From: Bog-473 sp963791995 | GTDB lineage: Bacteria; Actinomycetota; Acidimicrobiia; Acidimicrobiales; RAAP-2 | Length of the DNA stretch: 64,000 nucleotides | Direction of reading: 5' to 3' | Assembly (NCBI GenBank): GCA_963791995.1 | Contig: CAWBUQ010000019.1 | Coordinates: forward strand, 1-64,000 | Shown here: positions 27,327-35,437 of the stretch, piece after piece | How the letters are laid out: every line of letters begins with the position of its first letter | Numbering within the stretch: position 1 is the stretch's first letter | The notes under the pieces: generated by a model | The model's input: the letters and a program-made list of their open reading frames with translations, nothing else | Told to the model about the DNA's origin: nothing | Databases searched by the model: none | Made by a program: the position numbers and the translations under genes

Positions 27327-28505
27327 TCAGAAGTTCTTCGGGAGGCCGAGCTTGCGCCGGGCGATGATGTTCTTCTGGATCTCCGACGCACCGCCCCCGA
27401 TGGTGTCGATCACGGTGTAGCGGTAGGTGGACTCGGCGCGGCCGGCCATCGGCGCATCCTTTGTTTTGACGCGCAGCTGCGAACCCGGACTGGCGATGTC
27501 CATGGAGGCGTTGGCCAGGCGCTTGGAGAGCTCGGTGGCGTAGAGCTTGTACTCGGAGGCCTCGGCCGTCGGGGCCGCCCCGCCCTTCGATGACTCGAAG
27601 ACGAATTTGAGGCCCATCACGCGGGCCACTTCGAGCTGGGTGGCCAGCTGGGCCAGCCGCTGGCGGATGACCGGATCGTGCTTCAACGCCTTGCCGTCGC
27701 GCACCGTGGTCTTGACGTACTCGACGAGGAGCTCGAAGCGCTGGGCGATGGGCGAGAGGGTGAACATGGTGAAGCGCTCGAGGTCGAGGGCCTCGGAGAT
27801 GTACTGGAACCCCCGGCCCACCTCGCCCACCACGTAGTCGTCGGGCACGAAGACGTCGTTCAAGAAGACCTCGTTGGTGCGCTCGTCCCCCATGGTCCAG
27901 ATGGCGTTGACCGTGATGCCGGGCTGGTCGATCGGCACGAGGAAGAGGGTGATGCCGGCGTGCTTGGACTCGGGATCGGTGCGCCCCCCGACCCAGTACC
28001 ACTCGGCGAAGTGGGCCGAGGTGGTCCAGGTCTTCTGGCCGTTGAGGATCCAGCCGCCGTCGTCCCGGGTGGCCTTGAGCTGCATGGAGGCGGCGTCGGA
28101 CCCCGCATTGGGCTCGGAGTAGCCGACGGCGAACTCGACCTCGTTGCGCAGGATCTTCGGGAGGAACTCGGCCTTCAGCCGCTCGTTGCCGTGACGGATG
28201 ATCGTCTTGCCTACGATGCCGACGCCCTTGCCGATCTGGGGTCCGCCCCGGCCGGCCAGCTGCTCGTTGAGGAGGTACTCGTAGACGCCCTCCCCCTCAG
28301 AACCGCCGTACTCCTTGGGCCAGGTCATGCCCAGCCAGCCCCGCTCCCCCATCGACTTCATGAAGGCGCGCCGCTCGGGCGTGTCGACGATCTGGGCCAT
28401 GTTCTCCCGGGTCAGGTCGAAGACCTCGGGGTCGTCGTTGGCGTCGAGGAAGGCCTCGACCTCCTTCACGAAGGCCAGCTGCTCCGGCGAGAACTCGAAT
28501 TCCAT
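27327..28505 (-). CDS. Acyl-CoA dehydrogenase (large-subunit type)
   Basis: The product has 392 residues. The N-terminal domain starts MEFEFSPEQLAFVKEVEAFL. WLGMTWPKEYGGSEGEGVYE and VGYSEPNAGSDAASMQLKAT mark the flavin pocket. GQKTWTTSAHFAEWYWVGGR is the conserved W-T block, and the C-terminus ends IDTIGGGASEIQKNIIARRK. It is the first gene of the operon; the paired palindrome 31 bases upstream is a candidate operator. Together with the dehydrogenase at the operon end it likely forms an alpha2-beta2 enzyme. Confidence 0.92.
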   Translation of the reverse strand: MEFEFSPEQLAFVKEVEAFLDANDDPEVFDLTRENMAQIVDTPERRAFMKSMGERGWLGMTWPKEYGGSEGEGVYEYLLNEQLAGRGGPQIGKGVGIVGKTIIRHGNERLKAEFLPKILRNEVEFAVGYSEPNAGSDAASMQLKATRDDGGWILNGQKTWTTSAHFAEWYWVGGRTDPESKHAGITLFLVPIDQPGITVNAIWTMGDERTNEVFLNDVFVPDDYVVGEVGRGFQYISEALDLERFTMFTLSPIAQRFELLVEYVKTTVRDGKALKHDPVIRQRLAQLATQLEVARVMGLKFVFESSKGGAAPTAEASEYKLYATELSKRLANASMDIASPGSQLRVKTKDAPMAGRAESTYRYTVIDTIGGGASEIQKNIIARRKLGLPKNF

Positions 28506-28535
28506 TGCCTGCCCTCCAGGTCACCGACGCGCCGG

Positions 28536-28554
28536 ATCTGACGGTGCGTCAGAT
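28536..28554. promoter_or_regulatory. Palindromic operator upstream of the acyl-CoA operon
   Basis: ATCTGACG-GTG-CGTCAGAT has perfect eight-base arms with a three-base centre, about 31 bases before the first gene of the acyl-CoA operon. The core TCTGACGGTGCGTCAGA recurs at 32033-32053 with two changed central bases. The size and symmetry suit a TetR-family repressor. Confidence 0.75.
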
Positions 28555-28764
28555 TCGGCCGACATCATAGGGCACGGCCTCGGTGCGCTCCCCGTGGCCG
28601 ACCCCCTGGAGGACTCGCTCAGGGGGCTGGCACGGACGGTCCCGGATCGGGCAAGGCCGCATCTCCTCACCGGCGAGTCCTTTCTCTCCTTCCTTGCGGC
28701 GCAGGCGCTCGCAGAAGTAGCGGGTCAGGAGGAGAAGGATGATCTCGAGGAGGTTGAGCGCCAT
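28549..28764 (-). CDS. Possible small membrane protein
   Basis: A 71-residue frame starts MALNLLEIILLLLTRYFCER followed by LRRKEGEKGLAGEE, i.e. a hydrophobic helix with a basic stop-transfer segment. The remaining tail looks non-coding and its end overlaps the operator, so a frame error may have removed the natural stop. It lies just after the ribbon-helix-helix gene on the same strand. Function is unknown. Confidence 0.35.
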   Translation of the reverse strand: MALNLLEIILLLLTRYFCERLRRKEGEKGLAGEEMRPCPIRDRPCQPPERVLQGVGHGERTEAVPYDVGRI

Positions 28765-28788
28765 GATCAGGAGGCCCCAGGGGAACAG

Positions 28789-29416
28789 TCAGGTCTGCAC
28801 GGTGAAGGTGCGCGACAGGCCGGCGTTGCCGACGGTCCGGTTGATCTCGTGCTCGCCGATCGACAGCGTGGGGACGCTGACCGGCACCTTGGAGAGCCTG
28901 GTCTGCAAGGCTCGAGCGTGGTCAGGTTGTGGAGCCGAAATGACCTGGAATTGACCTCGACGGCTCCGGCTGGGCGCGGGTGATGATCCGCCAGTTCTCG
29001 CGGGCGTAGCGGCCGCTGCTCTCGACAAGGGCACCCGCCATGGAAACCGCCATGGCGAGCACGTGACCCGAGAGGGACAGGGCACGTCCGACGCAGACCA
29101 TGGAGGCCAATGCGGCGGGCACCGCGCTGGACGCCTTGTCGTCGGGCTCCGCCCGGCCCGACCCGCGTTCGGGCACGGACACGCCGCCGAGGCTACGGCC
29201 CGCATCGCCGCCGTTGCGCTCGGGGCCGGTGTCGTCGGTGCCGAGGAAGGAGTTGAAGGCAGCTTCCTCGGCCCACGCCCGGTCGATGAGCGCCTCGAAT
29301 ACGGCGCGCACACTGACGCCTTGTTGGGCGGCGGTGTCTTCGATCCATGTGCGCCGATCGTGATCGAGGCGCAGGCCGAGAACGGTCGACTTGGAGCTTG
29401 CGATAGCCGTTAACAC
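28789..29416 (-). CDS. Ribbon-helix-helix-like protein, probable autoregulator (frame broken once)
   Basis: From GTG 29416 the first ~50 residues follow a ribbon-helix-helix pattern. There is a beta-strand TVLGLRLDHD, helix RRTWIEDTAAQQG, turn VSVRAVF and helix EALIDRAWAEE. A linker rich in Gly, Asp and Arg is followed by a hydrophobic helical segment (VPAALASMVCVGRALSLSGH). Near 28,950 an extra base shifts the frame; after it a well-coded stretch reads LQTRLSKVPVSVPTLSIGEH and ends GLSRTFTVQT. With one base removed the gene is 209 codons. Directly upstream lie several palindromes, the normal arrangement for an autoregulating RHH protein. The role of the C-terminal part is unknown. Confidence 0.6.
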
Positions 29417-29432
29417 TACCGCCGGTGTAAAC
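29409..29432. promoter_or_regulatory. Inverted operator half-sites over the RHH gene start
   Basis: GTTAACAC (29409-29416, covering the start codon) and GGTGTAAAC (29424-29432) face each other with a seven-base gap. They are variants of the GGTGTTAACACC palindrome found twice further upstream. Confidence 0.55.
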
Positions 29433-29449
29433 GGGAGATGCGCGACGCC

Positions 29450-29461
29450 GGTGTTAACACC
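29450..29461. promoter_or_regulatory. Perfect 12-base palindrome GGTGTTAACACC, copy 1
   Basis: A perfect inverted repeat 34 bases before the start of the ribbon-helix-helix gene. An identical copy lies 43 bases further upstream. Confidence 0.7.
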
Positions 29462-29492
29462 GCGGCCTCAGCACTCCGAGCAGCATGATCTC

Positions 29493-29504
29493 GGTGTTAA
29501 CACC
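29493..29504. promoter_or_regulatory. Perfect 12-base palindrome GGTGTTAACACC, copy 2
   Basis: Identical to the copy at 29450-29461, 43 bases centre to centre, i.e. about four helical turns. This allows cooperative binding on one DNA face. Confidence 0.7.
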
Positions 29505-29527
29505 TTCGGGCCGGGGCCGAAGAAAGC

Positions 29528-30676
29528 TCACTGACCTGGGGCGGAATGCTCCACATGGAACACGCGTACGGGTCCGGCGATGCCCCGCAGCTGCACCGGG
29601 CCACGCGGTGTGATCGACCACGAGTCGGGCGCGAGATCGTGGGCGGCGGCCTCGGTGACGACGACCTCGCCGGGTCCGCCGAACTTGACGAGCCGGGCAA
29701 GGAGATTGACGATCGGACCGAAATAATCGCCCTCGCGCGGGGTCGCCGGGCCGACGCCCACCGCACCCCGGGCCGGCGGCAAGACGTGGTCGGCTGCTGC
29801 CGCCTGGCACACCTCGATGCCAATGCGGCAAGCGGCGTCGGCGGTGGGTCCGGCGAAGAAGACCTCGTCCCCGATCATCTTGATCACCCGGCCTCCCGCC
29901 AGCACGGCGCTGGACCACGCCGCCGACTCGAAGCGGGTCAGGGCGAGGTTCTGCTCGCGGAGCGAGAGCGTCTGCGCCCACGCCGTCGAGCCGACGAGGT
30001 CGACGAAACCGAGCGCCACCACCTCGGTCGGTCCTTCCAAGTCCATGGTGGCCGCCAGGCCGCCGGCGTCGCCGTCGGGCCAATGCCGTGCCGCTTGGAA
30101 CCGGAGCTGGGCCCGCACGAACGCCTGGAGCACCATGCGCTCCAACACCTCGGGCACCCGGGTGAACGCCATCGTCGCGGCCTCGGCGAGCCGTGCCCGC
30201 GCCAGTTCGTCGGGACCCTCGCGCACCGTGCCCGGGCCGAGCTCGGCAAAGAAGAGTGCGACGGCGGCCTCGGCGATGTTGTTGGCGGCCGCGCCGAGCA
30301 CGCGGGTGAACGCCAAGATGGCGTCGTCGCCCATGACGGACGCCCCCTGCTCGAACGCATCGAGGAAGTCGACGATCGCCGCCGGCAGTTCGGTGTCGGG
30401 CTGGGCCGGGATGCCCGCCGCGAGCAGCGCGCGCAACACCAGCGGGAGCGGCAGCCCACTGCGCTCTGCGATCTCGGTCACCGTCGCCACCGGTGTGGCG
30501 CGCTGCGTCACCAGGTCGCCCGCCACACCGGGCAAGGTGCCGGTGGCGTGCGCTTGGACCATCTGCGCGACGGTGGCGCCGCGTTCGCTCAGGTACTCGA
30601 GCAGCGCCAGGCGTTCTTCGGCGTTCGCGCTCGCCGGGTCGTAGAGACCGGCCTGCGCCCAGGTGTCGACGTCCAC
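29528..30676 (-). CDS. Class III adenylate cyclase with N-terminal regulatory domain
   Basis: The product has 382 residues. Residues 1-~195 are all-helical, starting with LYDPASANAEERLALLEYLS, and resemble the autoinhibitory domain of mycobacterial Rv1264-type cyclases. The catalytic domain follows. The metal Asps are in VALGFVDLVGSTAW and KMIGDEVFF, the adenine-specifying Lys is in RVIKMIGDE, and the transition-state Asn and Arg are in YFGPIVNLLARL. All key residues appear present, so it should make cAMP. It lies seven bases after the second cyclase-domain gene in one operon. Rv1264 is pH-regulated; the same signal here is only an inference. Confidence 0.88.
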   Translation of the reverse strand: MDVDTWAQAGLYDPASANAEERLALLEYLSERGATVAQMVQAHATGTLPGVAGDLVTQRATPVATVTEIAERSGLPLPLVLRALLAAGIPAQPDTELPAAIVDFLDAFEQGASVMGDDAILAFTRVLGAAANNIAEAAVALFFAELGPGTVREGPDELARARLAEAATMAFTRVPEVLERMVLQAFVRAQLRFQAARHWPDGDAGGLAATMDLEGPTEVVALGFVDLVGSTAWAQTLSLREQNLALTRFESAAWSSAVLAGGRVIKMIGDEVFFAGPTADAACRIGIEVCQAAAADHVLPPARGAVGVGPATPREGDYFGPIVNLLARLVKFGGPGEVVVTEAAAHDLAPDSWSITPRGPVQLRGIAGPVRVFHVEHSAPGQ

Positions 30677-30683
30677 CGGCGCT

Positions 30684-31991
30684 CTAGGCCCAGGCGAGGG
30701 TCGCCGAGAGCTGTGCCCGCGCCATCCCCTTGAGGCGCGTCTCGCGATGTCCGGCGAAGGAGAACTCGCCCGATCCTTGGACGAGCTGTTCTGAGAGGGA
30801 AGACACCAGGATCTCGCCGGGGCCTGCGACGTCGGCGAGCCGGCTGGCCACGATCACGGTGTGCCCGAGATAGTCGCCCGCCTCGGCCAGCGCGTCCCCC
30901 GTGTGGACCCCGATGTGCACCGAGATCGGCTCGGTGCCCACCGGCGGGAGGAAGTCGCGGAAGTTCCTCTGGATATCGATGGCGCAGCGCAGTCCGCGGG
31001 CGACGCCGCCGAAGGCGACCATGAAGCCGTCCCCTTGGACCTTGACCTCTCGCCCCCCGTGACGCGCCAGCGCGCCGCGCACGAGACGGTGTTGTTCGTG
31101 CAACAGCTGCGCCGAGGCCTGGTCACCGAGGCGCTCGGTCATCCCGGCGTAATCGACCATGTCGCAAAAGAGGATCGTCACCGTGCCGTCGGTGGCGACG
31201 TCGGGGACGGCGGTGGCGAGGTCGGCGGGCGCGTCGATCGACTCCGTCGACCACCCGGGAGCGGCCGGCGTCTGCGGTAGCGGCGGCGGGGTGGCGCCGC
31301 CACGGTGTTCGGCCACGACGTCGGGGCCCGGCAGGCCCGCGGCAGCCGCCTTCGCCATCTCGCGCTTGGTGCGGGTGGGCCTGCTCTTGACGTCGATGCC
31401 GCCCAGGATGGCGAACCCGCGCACGACGATCACCGGCGAGCCCGGGACCCGGGGGACGTCGCGCAGCTTCAGGTCGCGGCCCCCCATGAAGGAGAATCCC
31501 TGGAGATCGACGTCGAATCCTTCGGGGACGATGATGTCGATGCCGCCCAAGAAGGCGAAGGCGGTGATGGTGACCTCGGGACCGTCGATCTCGGCCCGGC
31601 GCAGGTCCATGTCGCAGCCGCCCAAGAAGGCCACGGCGTTCGTCTTCCCGCTGATGCGCCAGCGGCCCCTGGTGCTGTGCCCGCTCAGGATGGCGACGTG
31701 CCAACGACGCTTCTTTCGTCCGCTGCCGGGCGCGGCGGGCTCGGGCAGCGGCGCCGACGGGGTGGCCGCGGCGGGCAGGTCCGCCATCACGGCCTCGAGG
31801 TCGCCCCGGGTCCGGGCTTGGAGGGTCCGCCCGACCCGCTCGGAGAACTCGTCGAGGGTGAGGCGACCCTCGACGACGTGCTCGCGCAGCTGGGTCACCG
31901 TCTGGTCCCGGTCGGCGTCCGAGACGCGCTGGGTCAGTCCCGGCCCGCCGCCGGGCGGAGGCTGGTGCTCGGGGACCGGCACGTCCGCCAT
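30684..31991 (-). CDS. DUF1707 - LiaF-like - cyclase-domain fusion protein
   Basis: The product has 435 residues in three modules. Residues ~20-72 are a DUF1707 domain (RVSDADRDQTVTQLREHVVE, GRLTLDEFSERVG). Residues ~95-185 are a beta-helical LiaF/DUF2154-like domain with repeating FLGG blocks (AVAFLGGCDMDLRRAEIDG, AFAFLGGIDIIVPEG, FSFMGGRDLKLRDVP). Residues ~255-430 are a class III cyclase domain: ILFCDMVDYAGMTERLG and REVKVQGDGFMVAF carry the metal Asps and Lys. The Asn normally found in VNLAAR is replaced, since the sequence reads HTVIVASRLADV, so catalysis may be impaired. There is no obvious membrane span, unlike most DUF1707 proteins. It is divergent from the HMGCS-like gene across the shared operator. 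Confidence 0.85.
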   Translation of the reverse strand: MADVPVPEHQPPPGGGPGLTQRVSDADRDQTVTQLREHVVEGRLTLDEFSERVGRTLQARTRGDLEAVMADLPAAATPSAPLPEPAAPGSGRKKRRWHVAILSGHSTRGRWRISGKTNAVAFLGGCDMDLRRAEIDGPEVTITAFAFLGGIDIIVPEGFDVDLQGFSFMGGRDLKLRDVPRVPGSPVIVVRGFAILGGIDVKSRPTRTKREMAKAAAAGLPGPDVVAEHRGGATPPPLPQTPAAPGWSTESIDAPADLATAVPDVATDGTVTILFCDMVDYAGMTERLGDQASAQLLHEQHRLVRGALARHGGREVKVQGDGFMVAFGGVARGLRCAIDIQRNFRDFLPPVGTEPISVHIGVHTGDALAEAGDYLGHTVIVASRLADVAGPGEILVSSLSEQLVQGSGEFSFAGHRETRLKGMARAQLSATLAWA

Positions 31992-32032
31992 ATAAGAGGA
32001 CAGTCTGCACCTTCCCGCCGGCTCGACCCAGG

Positions 32033-32053
32033 ATCTGACGGACCGTCAGATCG
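32033..32053. promoter_or_regulatory. Palindromic operator between cyclase-fusion and HMGCS-like genes
   Basis: A perfect 21-base palindrome: ten-base arms around a single central base, with core TCTGACGGACCGTCAGA. It lies 41 bases before the divergent DUF1707-cyclase gene and 30 bases before the HMGCS-like gene, and matches the site at 28536-28554. One repressor probably controls both lipid operons. Confidence 0.8.
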
Positions 32054-32083
32054 CGAGGTGGGCAGCCGTTAGGCTCATCGGCC

Positions 32084-33549
32084 GTGCGAGGCATCATCAG
32101 CGTGGCGGGTTACGTGCCCTACCGGCGGCTGGCCCGGGGCGACATCGCGGCATTCATGGGAGGTGGCGGCGGCAAGGGGAGCCGGGCCGTGGCCTCCCAC
32201 GACGAGGACACGACGACGCTCGGGGTGGAGGCGGCCCGCCTCGCGCTGCGTGCGGCACCCGGACGCACGCCCGACACCGTCTGGTTCGCCACCTCCTCCC
32301 CCGCCTATCTGGACAAGACGAACGCCACCGCGGTGACCGCGGCCCTACGCCTGCCCGGGGAGGTCGCGGCCTACGACTTCGGCGGCGCCCTGCGTTCGGG
32401 CATCGGGGCACTGCGCACTGCGCTCGAGGGACACGGGACGACGCTCGTCGTGGCGGCCGACCAGCGCGACGGGCTGCCGACCAGCGGCGACGAGTCAGCG
32501 GGAGGCGACGCCGGTGCGGCCGCCCTCGTGGGCGACGATCCCGAGGTCCTGGCTGAACTGATCGGCGTCGCCTCCGCCTCCGACGAGTTCACCGACCGCT
32601 GGCGGGCGCCGGGTGACCGCACGTCGAAGCTGTGGGAGGAGCGCTTCGGCGAGAACCGCTACGTCGCGCTCGGCCGCGACGCGCTGGCCCGGGGCCTCAA
32701 GGCGGCCGGGATCGAAGCCGGCGACGTCGGCCGGCTGGTCCTCACCGGCATGCACGGGCGCGCCCGTCGAGCTCTTGACCAAGAAGCTCGGTCTGGCTGA
32801 CGGCGTCGTGACCGACGACCTGGCCGCCAGCGTCGGGCAGAGCGGGACGGCGCACCCGCTCCTCGTCCTGGCCGCAGCCCTCGAGATCGCTCGCCGCCGA
32901 CGGGGCTGCGCCGGGCACCGTGGTGGTGGTGTTGCACCTGGCCGACGGCGCCGACGCCGTGGTGTTCCGCACGACGGACGCGCTGGCGGCGTGGCAGCCC
33001 GCTCGGCCGGTCGCCGAGCAGGTCGCCGGCGGCGCTCCCATCACCTACGCCAAGTTCCTCTCGTGGCGCGGACAGCTCCAGCCCGAGCCGCCACGGCGAC
33101 CCGAGCCCGCCCGGGTCTCGAGCTCGGCCGCCCATCGCAGCGAGGAGTGGAAGTTCGCCTTCGTCGGCTCGAAGGATCGCAGTTCGGGCGCGGTCCACCT
33201 GCCGCCGTCGCGGGTCTCCATGGTGGGTGGGGCCGTCGACGACATGGAACCGGTGGCGATGGCCGACGCCACCGGGACGGTCGTCACCTTGACCATCGAC
33301 CGCCTGGCCTACTCGCCCAGCCCGCCCATCGTCTTCGCCATCGTCGACTTCGACGGGGGCGGCCGCTACCCGGTCGAGCTCACCGACGCCGACCCCGAGG
33401 AGATCCGAGCCGGGAGCCGGGTGGAGATGACCTTCCGCCGGCTGTTCAGCGCGGACGGCATCCACGATTACTTCTGGAAGGCGCGCCCGGTGCGCTCGGG
33501 CGACACAGGCGGCGACATCGGCACCGCCGGTACGGGAGGAGACAGCTGA
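32084..33549 (+). CDS. HMG-CoA-synthase-like protein fused to an OB domain (frame broken twice)
   Basis: The N-terminal part (MRGIISVAGYVPYRRLARGD, then TPDTVWFATSSPAYLDKTNA) is a thiolase-fold protein related to HMG-CoA synthase/KAS III. Extra bases near 32765 and 32889 shift the frame. Once removed, the region continues VELLTKKLGLADGVVTDDLA, then GTVVVVLHLADGADAVVF, and closes with an OB domain (VTLTIDRLAYSPSPPIVFAI, MTFRRLFSADGIHDYFWKAR). The corrected length is 488 codons. No Cys occurs in the first ~230 residues: the usual nucleophile position reads YDFGGALRSGIGAL. The stop overlaps the thiolase ATG. A condensing role is therefore doubtful; a scaffold for the thiolase is possible. Confidence 0.8.
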
Positions 33550-34742
33550 TGGGTTCACACGGCGTCCGCGACAGGGTGGCCATCGTCGGCATGGGGTGCA
33601 CCCCCTTCGCCGAGCTGTGGGACAAGGGACTCGACGACCTGATCGTCGACGCCAGCACCGAGGCGTTCGATTCGGCCGGCGTCACCAAGGAAGACGTCGA
33701 CGCGTACTGGTTCGGCACCGCGCAGAGCGGCATGAGCGGCATCACGCTCGCCCGTCCGCTCCAGCTGACCAACAAGCCGGTGACCCGGGTCGAGAACTAC
33801 TGCGCGACCGGATCCGAAGCGCTGCGCGGCGCGGTCTACGCCGTGGCGTCGGGCGCCTACGACATGGCGATGGCCGTCGGTGCCGAGAAAGTGAAGGACA
33901 GCGGGTACCAAGGGCTCAACGCCATGAACCCGCCCAACGACGGCACGGCGCGCACGCTGACCGCGGCGGCGATGTTCTCCATGGTGGCGCCCGCCTACGG
34001 GCAGAAGTACGGCGTCGACGAGGACACCATGGCCGACGTGCTCGCCTCCATCGCGGTCAAGAACCACTACAACGGCGCCCGCAACCCGCGGGCGCAGTTC
34101 CGCCGCGAGATCACCAAGGAGGCCGCGCTCCGCTCGCCTCGCCTGGCCGGCACCCTCGGCGTCTTCGACTGCGCCGGGGTGGCCGACGGCGCGGCCGCCG
34201 CCATCGTCGTGCGCGCCGAGGAGGCGCACCGCTACACCGACAAGCCGCTCTACATCAAGGCGCTGTCGTTCGCGGCGGGGAGCGGCTCGGGTCTCATCGA
34301 CCCCGGCTACGACTACACCCACTTCCCCGAGTGCGAGGCGGCGGCCGCCGACGCCTACGCGCAGGCCGGCATCACCGAGCCGCGCCAGCAGCTGGCCATG
34401 GCCGAGGTGCACGACTGCTTCACCCCGACCGAGCTCGTCCTGATGGAGGACCTCGGCTTCGCCCCGCGGGGCACGGCGTGGAAGGAGGTGCTCGCCGGCA
34501 CGTTCGCCCTCGACGGCGATCTTCCGATCAACCCCGACGGCGGCCTCAAGAGCTTCGGCCACCCGGTGGGGGCGTCGGGACTGCGAATGATGTTCGAGTG
34601 CTGGCTCCAGATGCGGGGCGAGGCGCCGCCCGAGCGCCAGATCGCCACAGTCGACCGCGGCCTCGCCCTGACGCACAACCTCGGCGGCTACCCCGGCGAG
34701 ATGGTGTCCTTCGTCTCGGTCTTCGGGTCCGAACTGGGCTGA
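33549..34742 (+). CDS. Thiolase-family acyl-CoA acetyltransferase
   Basis: The product has 397 residues. It starts MGSHGVRDRVAIVGMGCTPF. The nucleophile Cys is at about residue 85 in RVENYCATGSEALRGAVYAV. AEVHDCFTPTELVLMEDLGF, NPDGGLKSFGHPVGASGLRM and LTHNLGGYPGEMVSFV complete the active site. It belongs to the lipid-transfer/SCP-x-like group, like the gene at 10186-11328. Its ATG overlaps the last base of the HMGCS-like/OB gene stop, so the two are coupled. HMGCS-like, OB and thiolase proteins are known to associate in archaea. Control is probably by the palindrome at 32033-32053. Confidence 0.9.
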   Translation: MGSHGVRDRVAIVGMGCTPFAELWDKGLDDLIVDASTEAFDSAGVTKEDVDAYWFGTAQSGMSGITLARPLQLTNKPVTRVENYCATGSEALRGAVYAVASGAYDMAMAVGAEKVKDSGYQGLNAMNPPNDGTARTLTAAAMFSMVAPAYGQKYGVDEDTMADVLASIAVKNHYNGARNPRAQFRREITKEAALRSPRLAGTLGVFDCAGVADGAAAAIVVRAEEAHRYTDKPLYIKALSFAAGSGSGLIDPGYDYTHFPECEAAAADAYAQAGITEPRQQLAMAEVHDCFTPTELVLMEDLGFAPRGTAWKEVLAGTFALDGDLPINPDGGLKSFGHPVGASGLRMMFECWLQMRGEAPPERQIATVDRGLALTHNLGGYPGEMVSFVSVFGSELG

Positions 34743-34761
34743 CCCGTTGCGCCTCGCTACG

Positions 34762-35393
34762 TCAGGCCGATCGGCCGAACAGTGAGCTCTCGACGATGTA
34801 GAAGATCGTGATGACGCCGAAGAGCACCACGCTCGCGATCGGACTGGCCAGCGCGATCAGCGTCGCCCCCAGGTAGATGAACGGTCCCGGTATGTAGCTC
34901 CGCGGAAATGCCGCTGACGACGCGGGGGTCGGCGTCCGGCCGGAGAAGTCGACGGCCCGTCGACGCGTAGAACCACAACACGTTGAAGAGGAGCGCGGTG
35001 ATCGTCAGCGTGGCGCCGTAGGTGAGTGCGGCCGGCTCGAGGTCGTTGCCTTGCAGGTTGGAGGCGATCAGGCTGGTCGGGAAACGGGATGAACGCCACC
35101 AGCATGAGGAAGGTGACGTTGATCAAGAGGAACAAGCGATCGACTCTGCGGATCTGTGTGAAGACCGTGTGGTGATTGATCCAGATGATGCCGATCGTGA
35201 GGAAGCTCACGGCGTAGGCGACGTAACTGGGCCAGTTGTGCACCAACCGGGGTCCGAGGTCGCCCGGGGCCACCCGGACGTCGAGGATCAGCAGCGTCGC
35301 GGCGATGGCAAAGACGCCGTCGGCGAAGGTCTCGAGCCGCCCCGTGGACATCGTCGACTTGGCGGTCGGGCTCTCGGCGGTGGACATGTCCAC
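34762..35393 (-). CDS. TMEM175-like potassium channel (frame broken twice)
   Basis: The hallmark of the family is seen at the first membrane helix: TGRLETFADGVFAIAATLLI, the RxxxFxDGVFAIAxT pattern. Membrane helices follow (YVAYAVSFLTIGIIWINHHT and LFLLINVTFLMLVAFIPFP). An extra base near 35086 and one near 34895 shift the frame. Corrected, the protein continues SLIASNLQGNDLEPAALTYG, later YIPGPFIYLGATLIALASPI, and ends FYIVESSLFGRSA. Corrected length is 210 codons. ATG 35387 or GTG 35393 may start it. It is probably a selective cation (K+) channel in the cytoplasmic membrane. Its 3' end faces the thiolase gene. Confidence 0.8.
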
Positions 35394-35437
35394 GAGGGAC
35401 GAATCTGGAACGGACGCGACTCAGCGCCGGGCTGGCC

